A DNA stretch of 52,092 bases, from NCBI GenBank assembly GCA_023388555.1, contig JAEWGA010000008.1:1-52092 (forward strand). Reading direction: 5' to 3'. Below, piece by piece: positions 1 to 5,888 of the stretch. The stretch's first letter is position 1, and each line of letters starts with the position of its first letter. The DNA comes from Bacteroidota bacterium. GTDB taxonomy: Bacteria > Bacteroidota > Bacteroidia > Bacteroidales > Porphyromonadaceae. The notes under the pieces were generated by a model. That model had not been told where the DNA came from. It saw nothing but the letters and a program-made list of their open reading frames with translations, and made no database searches. A program made the position numbers and the translations under genes.

Positions 1-134
1 CTCTATTTTTCTGTCTCCGTGCCATAGTAAATTACGTCTTAAATACTACTCAAAGATAACAATTAACCGCCTAATAAACAAGCAGTTAAAAGTTGACTCT
101 AGACCAGTTGCCGTGCAAAGGTCTCAACAGGCGT

Positions 135-635
135 TTACTCCGCCAACAGCTTCAGGGCTATCATAGCACACGCTTCGGCATCCGCCAAAGCGTGGTGGTG
201 TTCCCTCAAATCATAGCCATAGTGGGCTGCAACAGTAGGCAACCGGAAGTTGGGCAAAAGCCCTTTAAGTTGTTTTTTAGCAGCCAGCAAGGTGCAACAA
301 AAGCGGTAGTTAGGGTACGGTAGCTGGTAACGCTCAAAGGCGGCACGCAAACACCCCTCATCAAAAGCACTGTTATGTGCTACCAAGGGCAGTGCTTGCA
401 GGAGTGGTTCCACCTCTGCCCAAACCTGTGGGAAAGGCCTTGCCCCTACTACATCCGTTTCCGAAAGGCCATGCACCGCTGTTGTGTACTTTATAAAAAA
501 GTTAGGGCGTGGCAGTATAAGGCTATAATACCTATCTGTAACAACAGCATTCCTAACCACAACAAGCCCTACGCTACACACGCTGGAGCGGTGCTGGTTA
601 GCGGTTTCAAAGTCGATAGCAACAAAGTTTTTCAC
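135..635 (-). CDS. DEDDh 3'-5' exonuclease (DnaQ/PolC epsilon-like)
   Basis: A stand-alone 166-residue DnaQ-fold exonuclease, predicted to remove nucleotides from DNA or RNA 3' ends with two metal ions. The DEDDh set is visible: D8 and E10 in the ExoI motif (AIDFE), D92 in the ExoII motif (AHNSAFD), and H148/D152 in the ExoIII motif (HALAD). No BRCT or helicase extension is present, so it is the short Bacteroidota form rather than a full polymerase subunit. It is the last gene of a minus-strand run, 15 bp after the Rieske-like gene. Whether it serves as the DNA polymerase III proofreading subunit or in repair or RNA turnover cannot be decided from sequence. Family assignment is secure; precise role is not. 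Confidence 0.9.
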   Translation of the reverse strand: MKNFVAIDFETANQHRSSVCSVGLVVVRNAVVTDRYYSLILPRPNFFIKYTTAVHGLSETDVVGARPFPQVWAEVEPLLQALPLVAHNSAFDEGCLRAAFERYQLPYPNYRFCCTLLAAKKQLKGLLPNFRLPTVAAHYGYDLREHHHALADAEACAMIALKLLAE

Positions 636-650
636 AACGCTACAAGGGTG

Positions 651-1175
651 TTAATGGTGTATTAGCAACTGTTCGGTATAACGTGCTACCGGATAGCGCA
701 CTAACGGCAAAGGGGAGGCTGTTCCCCTACTAACACTCCAGCCCGAAGATAACTCATAGGACCTTTTACATACAGGGCACTGGTACACTATTTCCAAGGA
801 GGACTCCAAGGAGGACTGTCGCTGAAGGGTTACCTCGGCACTACGTTCATTGGGGCAAGCTAAATCGTACGCAACAAAGGGGTTATCCAAAGCACCTAAG
901 GAGTGTATCACCACAATCCCCCCTAAGCCTACCTGTTCCGCCAATGTACGGGGTGCTCGCACCTCCATTACACCTAAAGATTGCACCAACACACGGGCAT
1001 CGGTACGCATATCCAGCCTAATCCTAACCGGCCGCCCAAAGGACTCTTCCGTTACGGCAGCGGGCGCACAGGCTACCATACAAAATACTGCTCCCAAGGC
1101 TATAAGCCCTAAGAGCAGTATTTCCAGGGCTATTCCGCCCAGTATGTTTTTACAGTTGTAGGCCTGCCAATGCAT
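651..1175 (-). CDS. Rieske-fold-like lipoprotein with altered metal ligands
   Basis: A 174-residue probable lipoprotein. A hydrophobic segment (residues about 13-35) ends in a lipobox-like MVAC with the lipidation cysteine at C36. The C-terminal half has the rhythm of a small Rieske domain: a loop around C107 (DLACPNE), then a CPVC knuckle (C133, C136) followed by SYELSSG. In a true Rieske [2Fe-2S] protein the loops are CxH and CxxH; here both histidines are absent, so the site could bind another metal, form a disulphide, or be vestigial. The start overlaps the end of the SRPBCC gene by 26 bp, indicating translational coupling. Fold assignment is from loop pattern and recall of similar Bacteroidota proteins, so moderate. 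Confidence 0.6.
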   Translation of the reverse strand: MHWQAYNCKNILGGIALEILLLGLIALGAVFCMVACAPAAVTEESFGRPVRIRLDMRTDARVLVQSLGVMEVRAPRTLAEQVGLGGIVVIHSLGALDNPFVAYDLACPNERSAEVTLQRQSSLESSLEIVYQCPVCKRSYELSSGWSVSRGTASPLPLVRYPVARYTEQLLIHH

Positions 1176-1563
1176 CGGTAACTTTATCCAGCATAGGCTT
1201 AATGGTGTTGCCTACCATTCCCCCCATAAAGGCAGGTACCTCAACGTCCAAAGACAATTGTACATCCGTTTTACCTTCCCCCTGCTCCGCCAGGTTCACC
1301 ACCAAGGTTAGGGGTACAGGTGTGCCCTGAGCCGCATACTTAACTTGGTTGGGAGCATCTTCGGCCTCCTTTACAAAAGAGACAGCCCCCAAGCCTGGCA
1401 GCTCGGTTTGTATGGCGTTTTCTGTAACCTTCACCTTGTCGGCACTAAACTTATCGCCCAGCTTTTCCAACAGCGGTTGCAAGTTGGAGGGGGAAGCTAC
1501 CAGCCCAAACAAGGTGTGGATATCCTTACTAACAGTAAATACTTTGCTATTAAATGTTTTCAT
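1150..1563 (-). CDS. SRPBCC (START/Bet v1-like) family protein
   Basis: A 137-residue protein resembling the SRPBCC hydrophobic-pocket superfamily: an N-terminal strand (FNSKVFTVSKD), a helix pair, an antiparallel sheet (VQLSLDVEVP) and a long C-terminal helix (NTIKPMLDKVTDALAGLQL). There is no signal peptide, so it is cytoplasmic. It lies 30 bp downstream of pyrE on the same strand and overlaps the next gene, so it is probably co-transcribed with pyrE. I recall similar small proteins next to pyrE in other Bacteroidota, but their ligand is unknown to me. No catalytic residues can be pointed to. Superfamily call is reasonable, function open. Confidence 0.7.
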   Translation of the reverse strand: MKTFNSKVFTVSKDIHTLFGLVASPSNLQPLLEKLGDKFSADKVKVTENAIQTELPGLGAVSFVKEAEDAPNQVKYAAQGTPVPLTLVVNLAEQGEGKTDVQLSLDVEVPAFMGGMVGNTIKPMLDKVTDALAGLQL

Positions 1564-1593
1564 TGCGTTTCTTGTTTTTCAAAAAAGAGTTAT

Positions 1594-2226
1594 TCAACGT
1601 TTCCATGTGGAGGGGTCCTTACGCCACTCCAACAAGGTATCTTGGTCCTTGGCATCAATATAGTTAGTACGTGTAGCCTCCTCTATCACGCTATCGTAGT
1701 TACTTAAGGTAACAAGTGGCACGCCGGCTTGGGCAAAACGCTCCTGCGCTTGCGCAAACTGGTGCGTATACACTGCCACCATACCTATTACCTCGCAACC
1801 AAAGTTACGCACCGCCTCCACAGCCTTTAAGCTGCTACCGCCGGTAGAAATAAGGTCCTCTATAATCACCACTTTGGAGTTTGGCCTCAGTTCGCCTTCA
1901 ATAAGGTTTTCCAAGCCGTGATCCTTAGGGGTAGAGCGTGCATAGGCATAAGGCAAGCCCAGGAGGTCCGCCACCAAAACGCCCTGCGCTATGGCACCCG
2001 TAGCCACCCCTACAATGGCAGTACACTCGGGGAAATGTTCCAGCACCACGCGCGTAAGCTGCACTTTAATATAGGAACGTACGGCAGGGTACGACAACGT
2101 TTTTCGGTTATCGCAGTAAATGGGCGATTTCCAGCCCGATGCCAAAGTAAATGGGTTTTCGGGTTGCAACTTAACCGCTTTAATTTCAAGCAACTTCTCG
2201 GCAATTTGTTTTTGTAGCGTCTTCAT
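1594..2226 (-). CDS. pyrE: orotate phosphoribosyltransferase
   Basis: Converts orotate and PRPP to orotidine 5'-monophosphate in de novo pyrimidine synthesis, in the cytoplasm. The protein is 210 residues, the normal size. The type I PRTase PRPP-binding motif is clear at residues about 118-131 (KVVIIEDLISTGG), preceded by the flexible-loop sequence with RSTPKDHG and by the GVATGAIA phosphate-binding region near 73-80. The start at 2226 gives the usual N-terminus and sits downstream of a good TAnnTTTG element. SRPBCC, Rieske-like and exonuclease genes follow on the same strand, so pyrE probably heads a four-gene transcript. Confidence 0.96.
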   Translation of the reverse strand: MKTLQKQIAEKLLEIKAVKLQPENPFTLASGWKSPIYCDNRKTLSYPAVRSYIKVQLTRVVLEHFPECTAIVGVATGAIAQGVLVADLLGLPYAYARSTPKDHGLENLIEGELRPNSKVVIIEDLISTGGSSLKAVEAVRNFGCEVIGMVAVYTHQFAQAQERFAQAGVPLVTLSNYDSVIEEATRTNYIDAKDQDTLLEWRKDPSTWKR

Positions 2227-2291
2227 GAGATGATAGGGTAATGTTGGAGAATTAGAGTACTACCACAGGTTGTATTTTACCCATGGCAGTA

Positions 2292-2299
2292 CAAAGGTA
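2292..2299 (-). promoter_or_regulatory. pyrE promoter -7 element (TACCTTTG)
   Basis: On the minus strand the sequence reads TACCTTTG, an exact fit to the Bacteroidota primary-sigma -7 consensus TAnnTTTG. It sits about 65 bp before the pyrE start, which would give an untranslated leader of roughly 60 nt. The upstream TTG box is not obvious. Confidence 0.6.
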
Positions 2300-2329
2300 C
2301 TTTTTTTTACCCAGCTGCCTTAGGGGTGC

Positions 2330-3514
2330 TCACCCCTTTGTGGTGAGTTTGGTTTTGTAGTGCTTCATACCCACCAACAACAACCAGGCAAAGGAGATAA
2401 CAACCCATACACCCAAGGTTAAAAGGGCGTGGGTATAGCCCATACCTTTAATCAAAAAACCATAAATAAGCATACCGAAGGATATGCCAAGGTCGAACAA
2501 AGCTAAGTAGGTAGCATTGGTTGCTCCGCGCCGTTGCACAGGCACACCCTCGTTAGCCATAGCTTGGGTAGTTATCATTTGCGCCCCAAAGCCCAAACCT
2601 ATAACAAAGGCTATAGCATAAAACAGCATAGGTTGGGTGGTAAGAATGGCTACGGGCAACGAGGCCAACAACACCAACGCGCTCACTGTCATAATACCTA
2701 ACGGCCCTATTTGGTCGTATAACCGCCCCGCCAAAAATCGTGTAACACAAATACCTATGGCCAACAAGAAATAAAACAGCCATACGTTTTCAAAACCCAT
2801 TGTTTTAGCATATAACGCTATGTAGGTTAGTATAGCACCGTACGCTATGTTAATAAACAGGATTACCGCAGCAGTGGGCAATGCATCTTTAGAGAGTAGG
2901 GCCGAAAGCCGCAAAGGCTTTTTTTCGGCATTCATTTTCACCGAACGCACACAACTGGCTGGCACAAAGGCCAATAGGCATACCACCAACGCCACGGGGA
3001 ATGCCACAGCAGAGGATACTCCCGTTTGCACCTTCGTAGCTATGATAGGGCCTACCGCCATAGCCAAGGTCATGCTCAGCCCAAAAACACCAATACCTTC
3101 GCCACGGCGCGAGGGCGGAGTAATATCGATGGCTATGGTATTGCCCGAAGAGCTGAGCGCCCCCCAACAAGCACCATGAAAAATACGCAACAACACCAAT
3201 AAGGAGAAGGTTTGTAGTAGCGGATAACCCGCAAAAAAAAGGCCAAACAGCAAGAATGGCGTCAGGTATATCTTTTTACGGCTGTACCTATCCAACAAAA
3301 CGCCCGTAAACGGACGCGCAAAAATGGAGGCAAAAGCAAAAGCCGACTGTATAAGCCCAATCTCGGACTCGGAGTACCCCCTATCCGACTTTAAATACAA
3401 AGGCAAATAGGTGAGCAAAAAGTAAAACGATATACACAAAGTAAGGTTTGCAAGCGATATCAGCGTAAAGTCCCGACTAAATAAAGGCTCGCGCGGCGAA
3501 GAAGTAGGTGTCAT
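2330..3514 (-). CDS. MFS transporter, sugar/drug efflux type
   Basis: A 394-residue major facilitator with about twelve hydrophobic helices. The loop between helices 2 and 3 has the MFS signature (ARPFTGVLLDRYSRKKIYL, residues about 66-84), and a weaker repeat lies in the second half (RFLAGRLYDQIGPLGIM). The N-terminus begins directly with a cytoplasmic tail and helix 1. Nothing in the sequence fixes the substrate; members of this branch are usually called efflux or sugar-efflux permeases. It is separated from pyrE by a 103-bp gap holding the pyrE promoter, so it probably has its own promoter near 3600. It marks the last ordinary gene before the AT-rich island. Confidence 0.85.
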   Translation of the reverse strand: MTPTSSPREPLFSRDFTLISLANLTLCISFYFLLTYLPLYLKSDRGYSESEIGLIQSAFAFASIFARPFTGVLLDRYSRKKIYLTPFLLFGLFFAGYPLLQTFSLLVLLRIFHGACWGALSSSGNTIAIDITPPSRRGEGIGVFGLSMTLAMAVGPIIATKVQTGVSSAVAFPVALVVCLLAFVPASCVRSVKMNAEKKPLRLSALLSKDALPTAAVILFINIAYGAILTYIALYAKTMGFENVWLFYFLLAIGICVTRFLAGRLYDQIGPLGIMTVSALVLLASLPVAILTTQPMLFYAIAFVIGLGFGAQMITTQAMANEGVPVQRRGATNATYLALFDLGISFGMLIYGFLIKGMGYTHALLTLGVWVVISFAWLLLVGMKHYKTKLTTKG

Positions 3515-3685
3515 AGGTAATATATACGGTATGGATATGTATTAAGCTCCGCATTTGCCCACAAAAGCATACAGCTCCCAAACAAAGGCAAATATGCACT
3601 AAATATACAAATAACGGCAGAGAGTACTCCTTAACAAAACCACGCAACAAGCAGCTTAGCCAGAAAAAAAGGGGGATATGAAGGT

Positions 3686-3715
3686 GTTCCCTTGAAGCCG
3701 TGTAGCTTCGGGAAC
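3686..3715. other. Stem-loop in island flank
   Basis: GTTCCC at 3686-3691 pairs with GGGAAC at 3710-3715, and the interior GAAGC pairs with GCTTC around a 6-nt loop, giving an interrupted 11-bp stem. There is no T-tract directly after it on the plus strand. Read on the minus strand it is followed at some distance by a T-rich run, so a weak terminator is possible but unproven. Confidence 0.4.
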
Positions 3716-3851
3716 AAATTAAGAAAAGGATTTCTTCGGAAAAGGAGTGAAGGTAGTATTAAAAAAATGGGCAGAGGGTAAGTTTAGGCACACTGCCAAG
3801 AAGGTTATTTTAAGCATAATCCCCGTGTAAATTTCAGGATAATTGGGAGCT

Positions 3852-3972
3852 AAATTTTGGAATGAATTTGAAGTGTGTTTTTGGGGGATTTTGAGGCTGT
3901 TTTTTTGAGGGGAAATTTTGGGTGAAAATGGACGGATTTTTTGGGGGGCTTTGGGGGCAAAATTTTGGAATG
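3852..3972. repeat. G/T-rich low-complexity tract bounded by a 13-bp direct repeat
   Basis: AAATTTTGGAATG occurs at 3852-3864 and again at 3960-3972, 108 bp apart. The DNA between is almost all T and G on the plus strand with repeated runs of T4-7 followed by G3-6, including six consecutive G. Four or more G-runs lie close enough for a G-quadruplex to be possible. It encodes nothing recognisable. Confidence 0.55.
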
Positions 3973-4017
3973 TTTTTGGAGGGGATAAAAAAAGTATCTG
4001 CGGAGTCCTTCAAAAAA

Positions 4018-4073
4018 GAAAGCGCAGTTTGTCTCGACGAAAAGCGCAGTTTGTTGAAAAAGAAAGCGCAGTT
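4018..4073. repeat. Three iteron-like direct repeats, 22-bp period
   Basis: The core AGCGCAGTT occurs at 4021, 4043 and 4065, exactly 22 bp apart; the first two copies extend to AAAGCGCAGTTTGT. Two helical turns per unit and strict phasing resemble iterons or tandem protein-binding sites at replication or transfer origins of mobile elements. It lies about 310 bp from the end of the element-type HTH gene. Confidence 0.6.
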
Positions 4074-4385
4074 ATTTTTACACAACTTTTAACACCCCTC
4101 GAAAACCCGCTCCAGCAAAGGACTCTCGGCCAGTTACGCCTTTTGCCCGTAAAATACCCCTTCCCCACCCCTTTTTTCACCAAAAATCTATCCCCAAGAG
4201 TCAAAAAAGGCGAAATAGCGTAAACGAATTGTAAGTCAGTCGGTTCTGATTTTCGAGCCTTTCGGGGCAAAACCTCGAAAAGCCAGTTTTATACCGACAT
4301 CGGACAGAGCAGCGTTACCCAAACATCCCCCCCTCCTTTGCATGAGAAGATTGGGAAAACGGTAACGAACAACGCAAAATCCGAC

Positions 4386-4643
4386 CTAAACTTCGGGGAT
4401 TACCTCCTGCAAAGGTACTTCGATGAAAGGAAACAGGGAAATAGGTAGTATTCGGTTGCTGCGGCAGGTTTGCAAGGCACGCAAACTGATGTTCAGTATT
4501 TGGCAGACCTCCTGATTGTCCAGCCTCCTGCCCATACGCTTCTCATCACACTCCCAACACAAGGCAACTATTTTGGCGGTTAGAATGCGGAAACGCTCTG
4601 TCATGGCTTCATACGTTTTCTTCTCGATTATTATTACTTCCAT
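4386..4643 (-). CDS. Helix-turn-helix DNA-binding protein of conjugative-element type
   Basis: An 85-residue protein with a short N-terminal strand (EVIIIEKKTYEAM), a linker helix, then a winged HTH_17-like domain (LDNQEVCQILNISLRALQTCRSNRILP). This layout matches the small excisionase-like or MerR-like regulators common on Bacteroides conjugative and mobilizable transposons. The expected wing (usually a tyrosine-rich strand followed by a lysine-rich tail) is poorly conserved after NRILP, so the 3' end may be decayed. An upstream ATG at 4670 is possible; I chose 4643 because relatives begin MEV. It faces away from the RiPP cluster. Probably a remnant of the element that brought the island; its target is unknown. 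Confidence 0.65.
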   Translation of the reverse strand: MEVIIIEKKTYEAMTERFRILTAKIVALCWECDEKRMGRRLDNQEVCQILNISLRALQTCRSNRILPISLFPFIEVPLQEVIPEV

Positions 4644-4847
4644 ATTCTCGTCCGTTTTAATATTACACATTGTGTAAATGTACTTACGGAGTAAGCATTC
4701 AAAACCGACATTTTCTTTACTTCGTATTTGTGGCTTCGATATGGATAGAAGTGGCTTCTTATAAGGTTTTTATAGGGCGTTTGTGTCTCTATTATGCTAA
4801 AATTGTACTCCTGATTACAGCCCATGAGTTTTGTACTAATTTTAATG

Positions 4848-4870
4848 GACAAAAAAACTGCTTTTTTGTC
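4848..4870. terminator. Possible bidirectional hairpin
   Basis: GACAAAAAA (4848-4856) pairs perfectly with TTTTTTGTC (4862-4870) across a 5-nt loop. The stem is A/T-only apart from its foot, so it is weak as a terminator. It lies directly before the promoter region of the plus-strand cluster. Confidence 0.35.
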
Positions 4871-4872
4871 TG

Positions 4873-4888
4873 AACAAATTTATTTGTT
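4873..4888. promoter_or_regulatory. Operator-like palindrome at a promoter
   Basis: AACAAAT and ATTTGTT form 7-bp inverted arms around a 2-bp centre. Immediately downstream is TATATTTA, one base off the -7 consensus TAnnTTTG, so the palindrome would lie in the -10 to -30 window of a promoter reading into the small gene at 4924. The neighbouring HTH protein is a candidate ligand, by inference only. Confidence 0.4.
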
Positions 4889-4923
4889 TATATTTACGAC
4901 ATGTAACAAACACCCGCCTATGT

Positions 4924-5187
4924 ATGAAGTTGGATAAATACAACGGAGCTCAGTCTTCTCAGTCTATCGAGAGCTTACAAAAGAGTTCTTTCGGTATTGA
5001 GAATTATAAAGATGAAGTCGGGCAGATTTATTGGAAAGAGTCCGATTCATCGGTATCTTCCAAGATGTCTTTGAAGAATCGTACTAATTCTCGTATGAAT
5101 AGCAAAGCAAAAAAAATCCAGACAGAAGGTTTAGTCAAATTCTTTGCCAAAGCATCTGAATTTCCGAATACGCTAAGATACAATTAG
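4924..5187 (+). CDS. Small hypothetical gene heading the RiPP cluster, probably frameshifted
   Basis: An 87-codon frame rich in Ser, Lys and Asn with no domain I recognise and no signal peptide. Its last residues (FPNTLRYN) look out of place. In the overlapping -1 frame an open stretch runs from 5160 to a stop at 5328-5330, encoding about 56 residues (ISEYAKIQLAILTAGIQYL and onward, ending NSIIELR) with no ATG of its own before its final part. Joined, the two give a coherent protein of about 135 residues ending in amphipathic helices, so a one-base indel near 5158 is likely, either true decay or a sequencing error. It is AT-rich like the rest of the island and precedes the precursor peptide, so it may be an accessory or immunity-like gene; that is speculation. 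Confidence 0.4.
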   Translation: MKLDKYNGAQSSQSIESLQKSSFGIENYKDEVGQIYWKESDSSVSSKMSLKNRTNSRMNSKAKKIQTEGLVKFFAKASEFPNTLRYN

Positions 5188-5493
5188 CTATTCTTACAGC
5201 AGGGATACAGTACTTGGCATTGCACAAGGATGTATCTACATTTTGTGGGATAGATTTTACGAGTATTCTAAAACGAGAAATAAAAGCTGCTCTCATGCAG
5301 ATGCTGAATTCTATTATAGAATTGAGATAGAATATCAAAGTGCACAATGATATATAGAGCGTGATACAACTCGAAATCAGAGAACGTGTTCTCCTTTTTC
5401 TACACGACATATTTCGCGATAAATGTCATCGTAGCTTGGGAAACTTGACCAAGGTATCGAAATCAAGAAATATAAACTTCAACGTTTTTTACT
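5188..5493. other. Region between small gene and precursor peptide
   Basis: About 300 bases. The first 143 carry the out-of-frame continuation of the upstream gene (to 5330). A stem GAGAA/TTCTC at 5380-5393, followed by CTTTTTC, is a weak terminator candidate. An open frame from a GTG at 5361 to 5525 (54 codons) overlaps the precursor start and I do not consider it coding. No clear TAnnTTTG promoter is visible directly before the precursor. Confidence 0.4.
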
Positions 5494-5661
5494 ATGAAAG
5501 CAAAATTGAATATCAACGAACTTGACATCATTTCTGATGATTTACTAGAAGATCTGAGAGGAGGCACAGCAGAAGTCGTTTCAGCGGATCATGAGCTATC
5601 CAAAGAAGGAGATGGCGCGAATTGGATTTGCTGTATCAAAATTGGAAAGCCCAAAGAGTAG
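5494..5661 (+). CDS. RiPP precursor peptide with double-glycine leader
   Basis: A 55-residue peptide too short for routine gene calling. The leader MKAKLNINELDIISDDLLEDLRGG (described as two blocks: MKAKLNINEL and DIISDDLLEDLRGG) is acidic-amphipathic with hydrophobics at double-glycine spacing and ends at G24, the expected cut site for a C39 peptidase. The predicted 31-residue core begins TAEVVSADH, contains SKEGDGA and ends with NWICCIKIGKPKE, so a vicinal Cys pair sits near an aromatic residue. It lies upstream of a radical SAM/SPASM maturase, as in the GG-Bacteroidales natural-product families (NCBIfam TIGR04149 precursor with TIGR04148 maturase, from memory). Start chosen because the leader begins with a canonical MKxKLN. 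The modification itself is unknown; thioether or C-C crosslinking at the Cys/Trp region is inference. Confidence 0.75.
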   Translation: MKAKLNINELDIISDDLLEDLRGGTAEVVSADHELSKEGDGANWICCIKIGKPKE

Positions 5662-5662
5662 T

Positions 5663-5782
5663 ATGGAACTTTTTTGAAACAATAGACTTAAATCTAGTGC
5701 GAAGGTTGTATCTGCTGAAAAAGGCCCTTCTAAGGAAGGTGATGGTGCAGATTTAGTCTGTTGTGTAACTATAAAGTTATAA
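5663..5782 (+). pseudogene. Second RiPP core, leader lost
   Basis: The frame from the ATG at 5663 meets TGA at 5675-5677, then stays open from 5678 to the stop at 5780-5782. The open part encodes a core clearly homologous to the upstream precursor: AKVVSAEKGPSKEGDGA followed by DLVCCVTIKL, against AEVVSADHELSKEGDGA and NWICCIKIGK. The two are in different frames, so it is not a readthrough extension. Only about 40 bases separate the first stop from this core, too few for a 24-residue leader, so a deletion removed the leader and joined the core to vector-like sequence. Codons for the shared residues differ mostly at synonymous sites, arguing for selection before the loss. Confidence 0.65.
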
Positions 5783-5812
5783 AAGTATCGTCTACATAAA
5801 AAAATGAATTTG

Positions 5813-5870
5813 AGAGGGCTGCTTGTATCAAGTCTATCGTATAAAGTAGATGGTGAATAGGCAGCCCTCT
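5813..5870 (+). terminator. Stem-loop between precursor and maturase (attenuator-like)
   Basis: AGAGGGCTGC at 5813-5822 pairs perfectly with GCAGCCCTCT at 5861-5870 (10 bp, GC-rich, striking in this AT-rich DNA) across a 38-nt loop, followed by TCTTTT. A partial terminator or RNA-stabilising element here would keep precursor mRNA in excess over maturase mRNA. The alternative maturase ATG at 5850 would lie inside the loop. Confidence 0.6.
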
Positions 5871-5888
5871 TCTTTTAAACATGTGCTT

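Larger units (their letters stand above)
3515..4385. other. Gene-poor left flank of the accessory island
   Basis: No convincing gene is seen in these 871 bases. The first 90 bases should hold the promoter of the MFS gene. Then follow a stem-loop at 3686-3715, a strongly strand-asymmetric G/T-rich tract (about 3845-3985) with a 13-bp direct repeat, the triple 22-bp repeat at 4018-4073, and a stretch at 4210-4385 that I suspect is mobile-element DNA but cannot assign. Open frames here are low-complexity translations of the repeats and I do not call them genes. Confidence 0.5.

Noticed and set aside
4018..4073. CRISPR array
   Set aside because: Only three repeats with no real spacers; period 22 bp with degenerate third copy. 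Iteron-like is a better reading, and no cas genes are near.
4010..4270. Minus-strand 86-residue ORF
   Set aside because: Its second half is just the translation of the 22-bp repeats, and the first half matches no family I know. It may include the end of a lost mobile-element gene, but I cannot support it.
4634..4852. 72-residue ORF on the minus strand
   Set aside because: Overlaps the divergent promoter region; composition typical of random AT-rich DNA.
5361..5525. GTG-start small ORF of 54 codons
   Set aside because: Overlaps the precursor start in another frame, needs a GTG, and has no recognisable feature.
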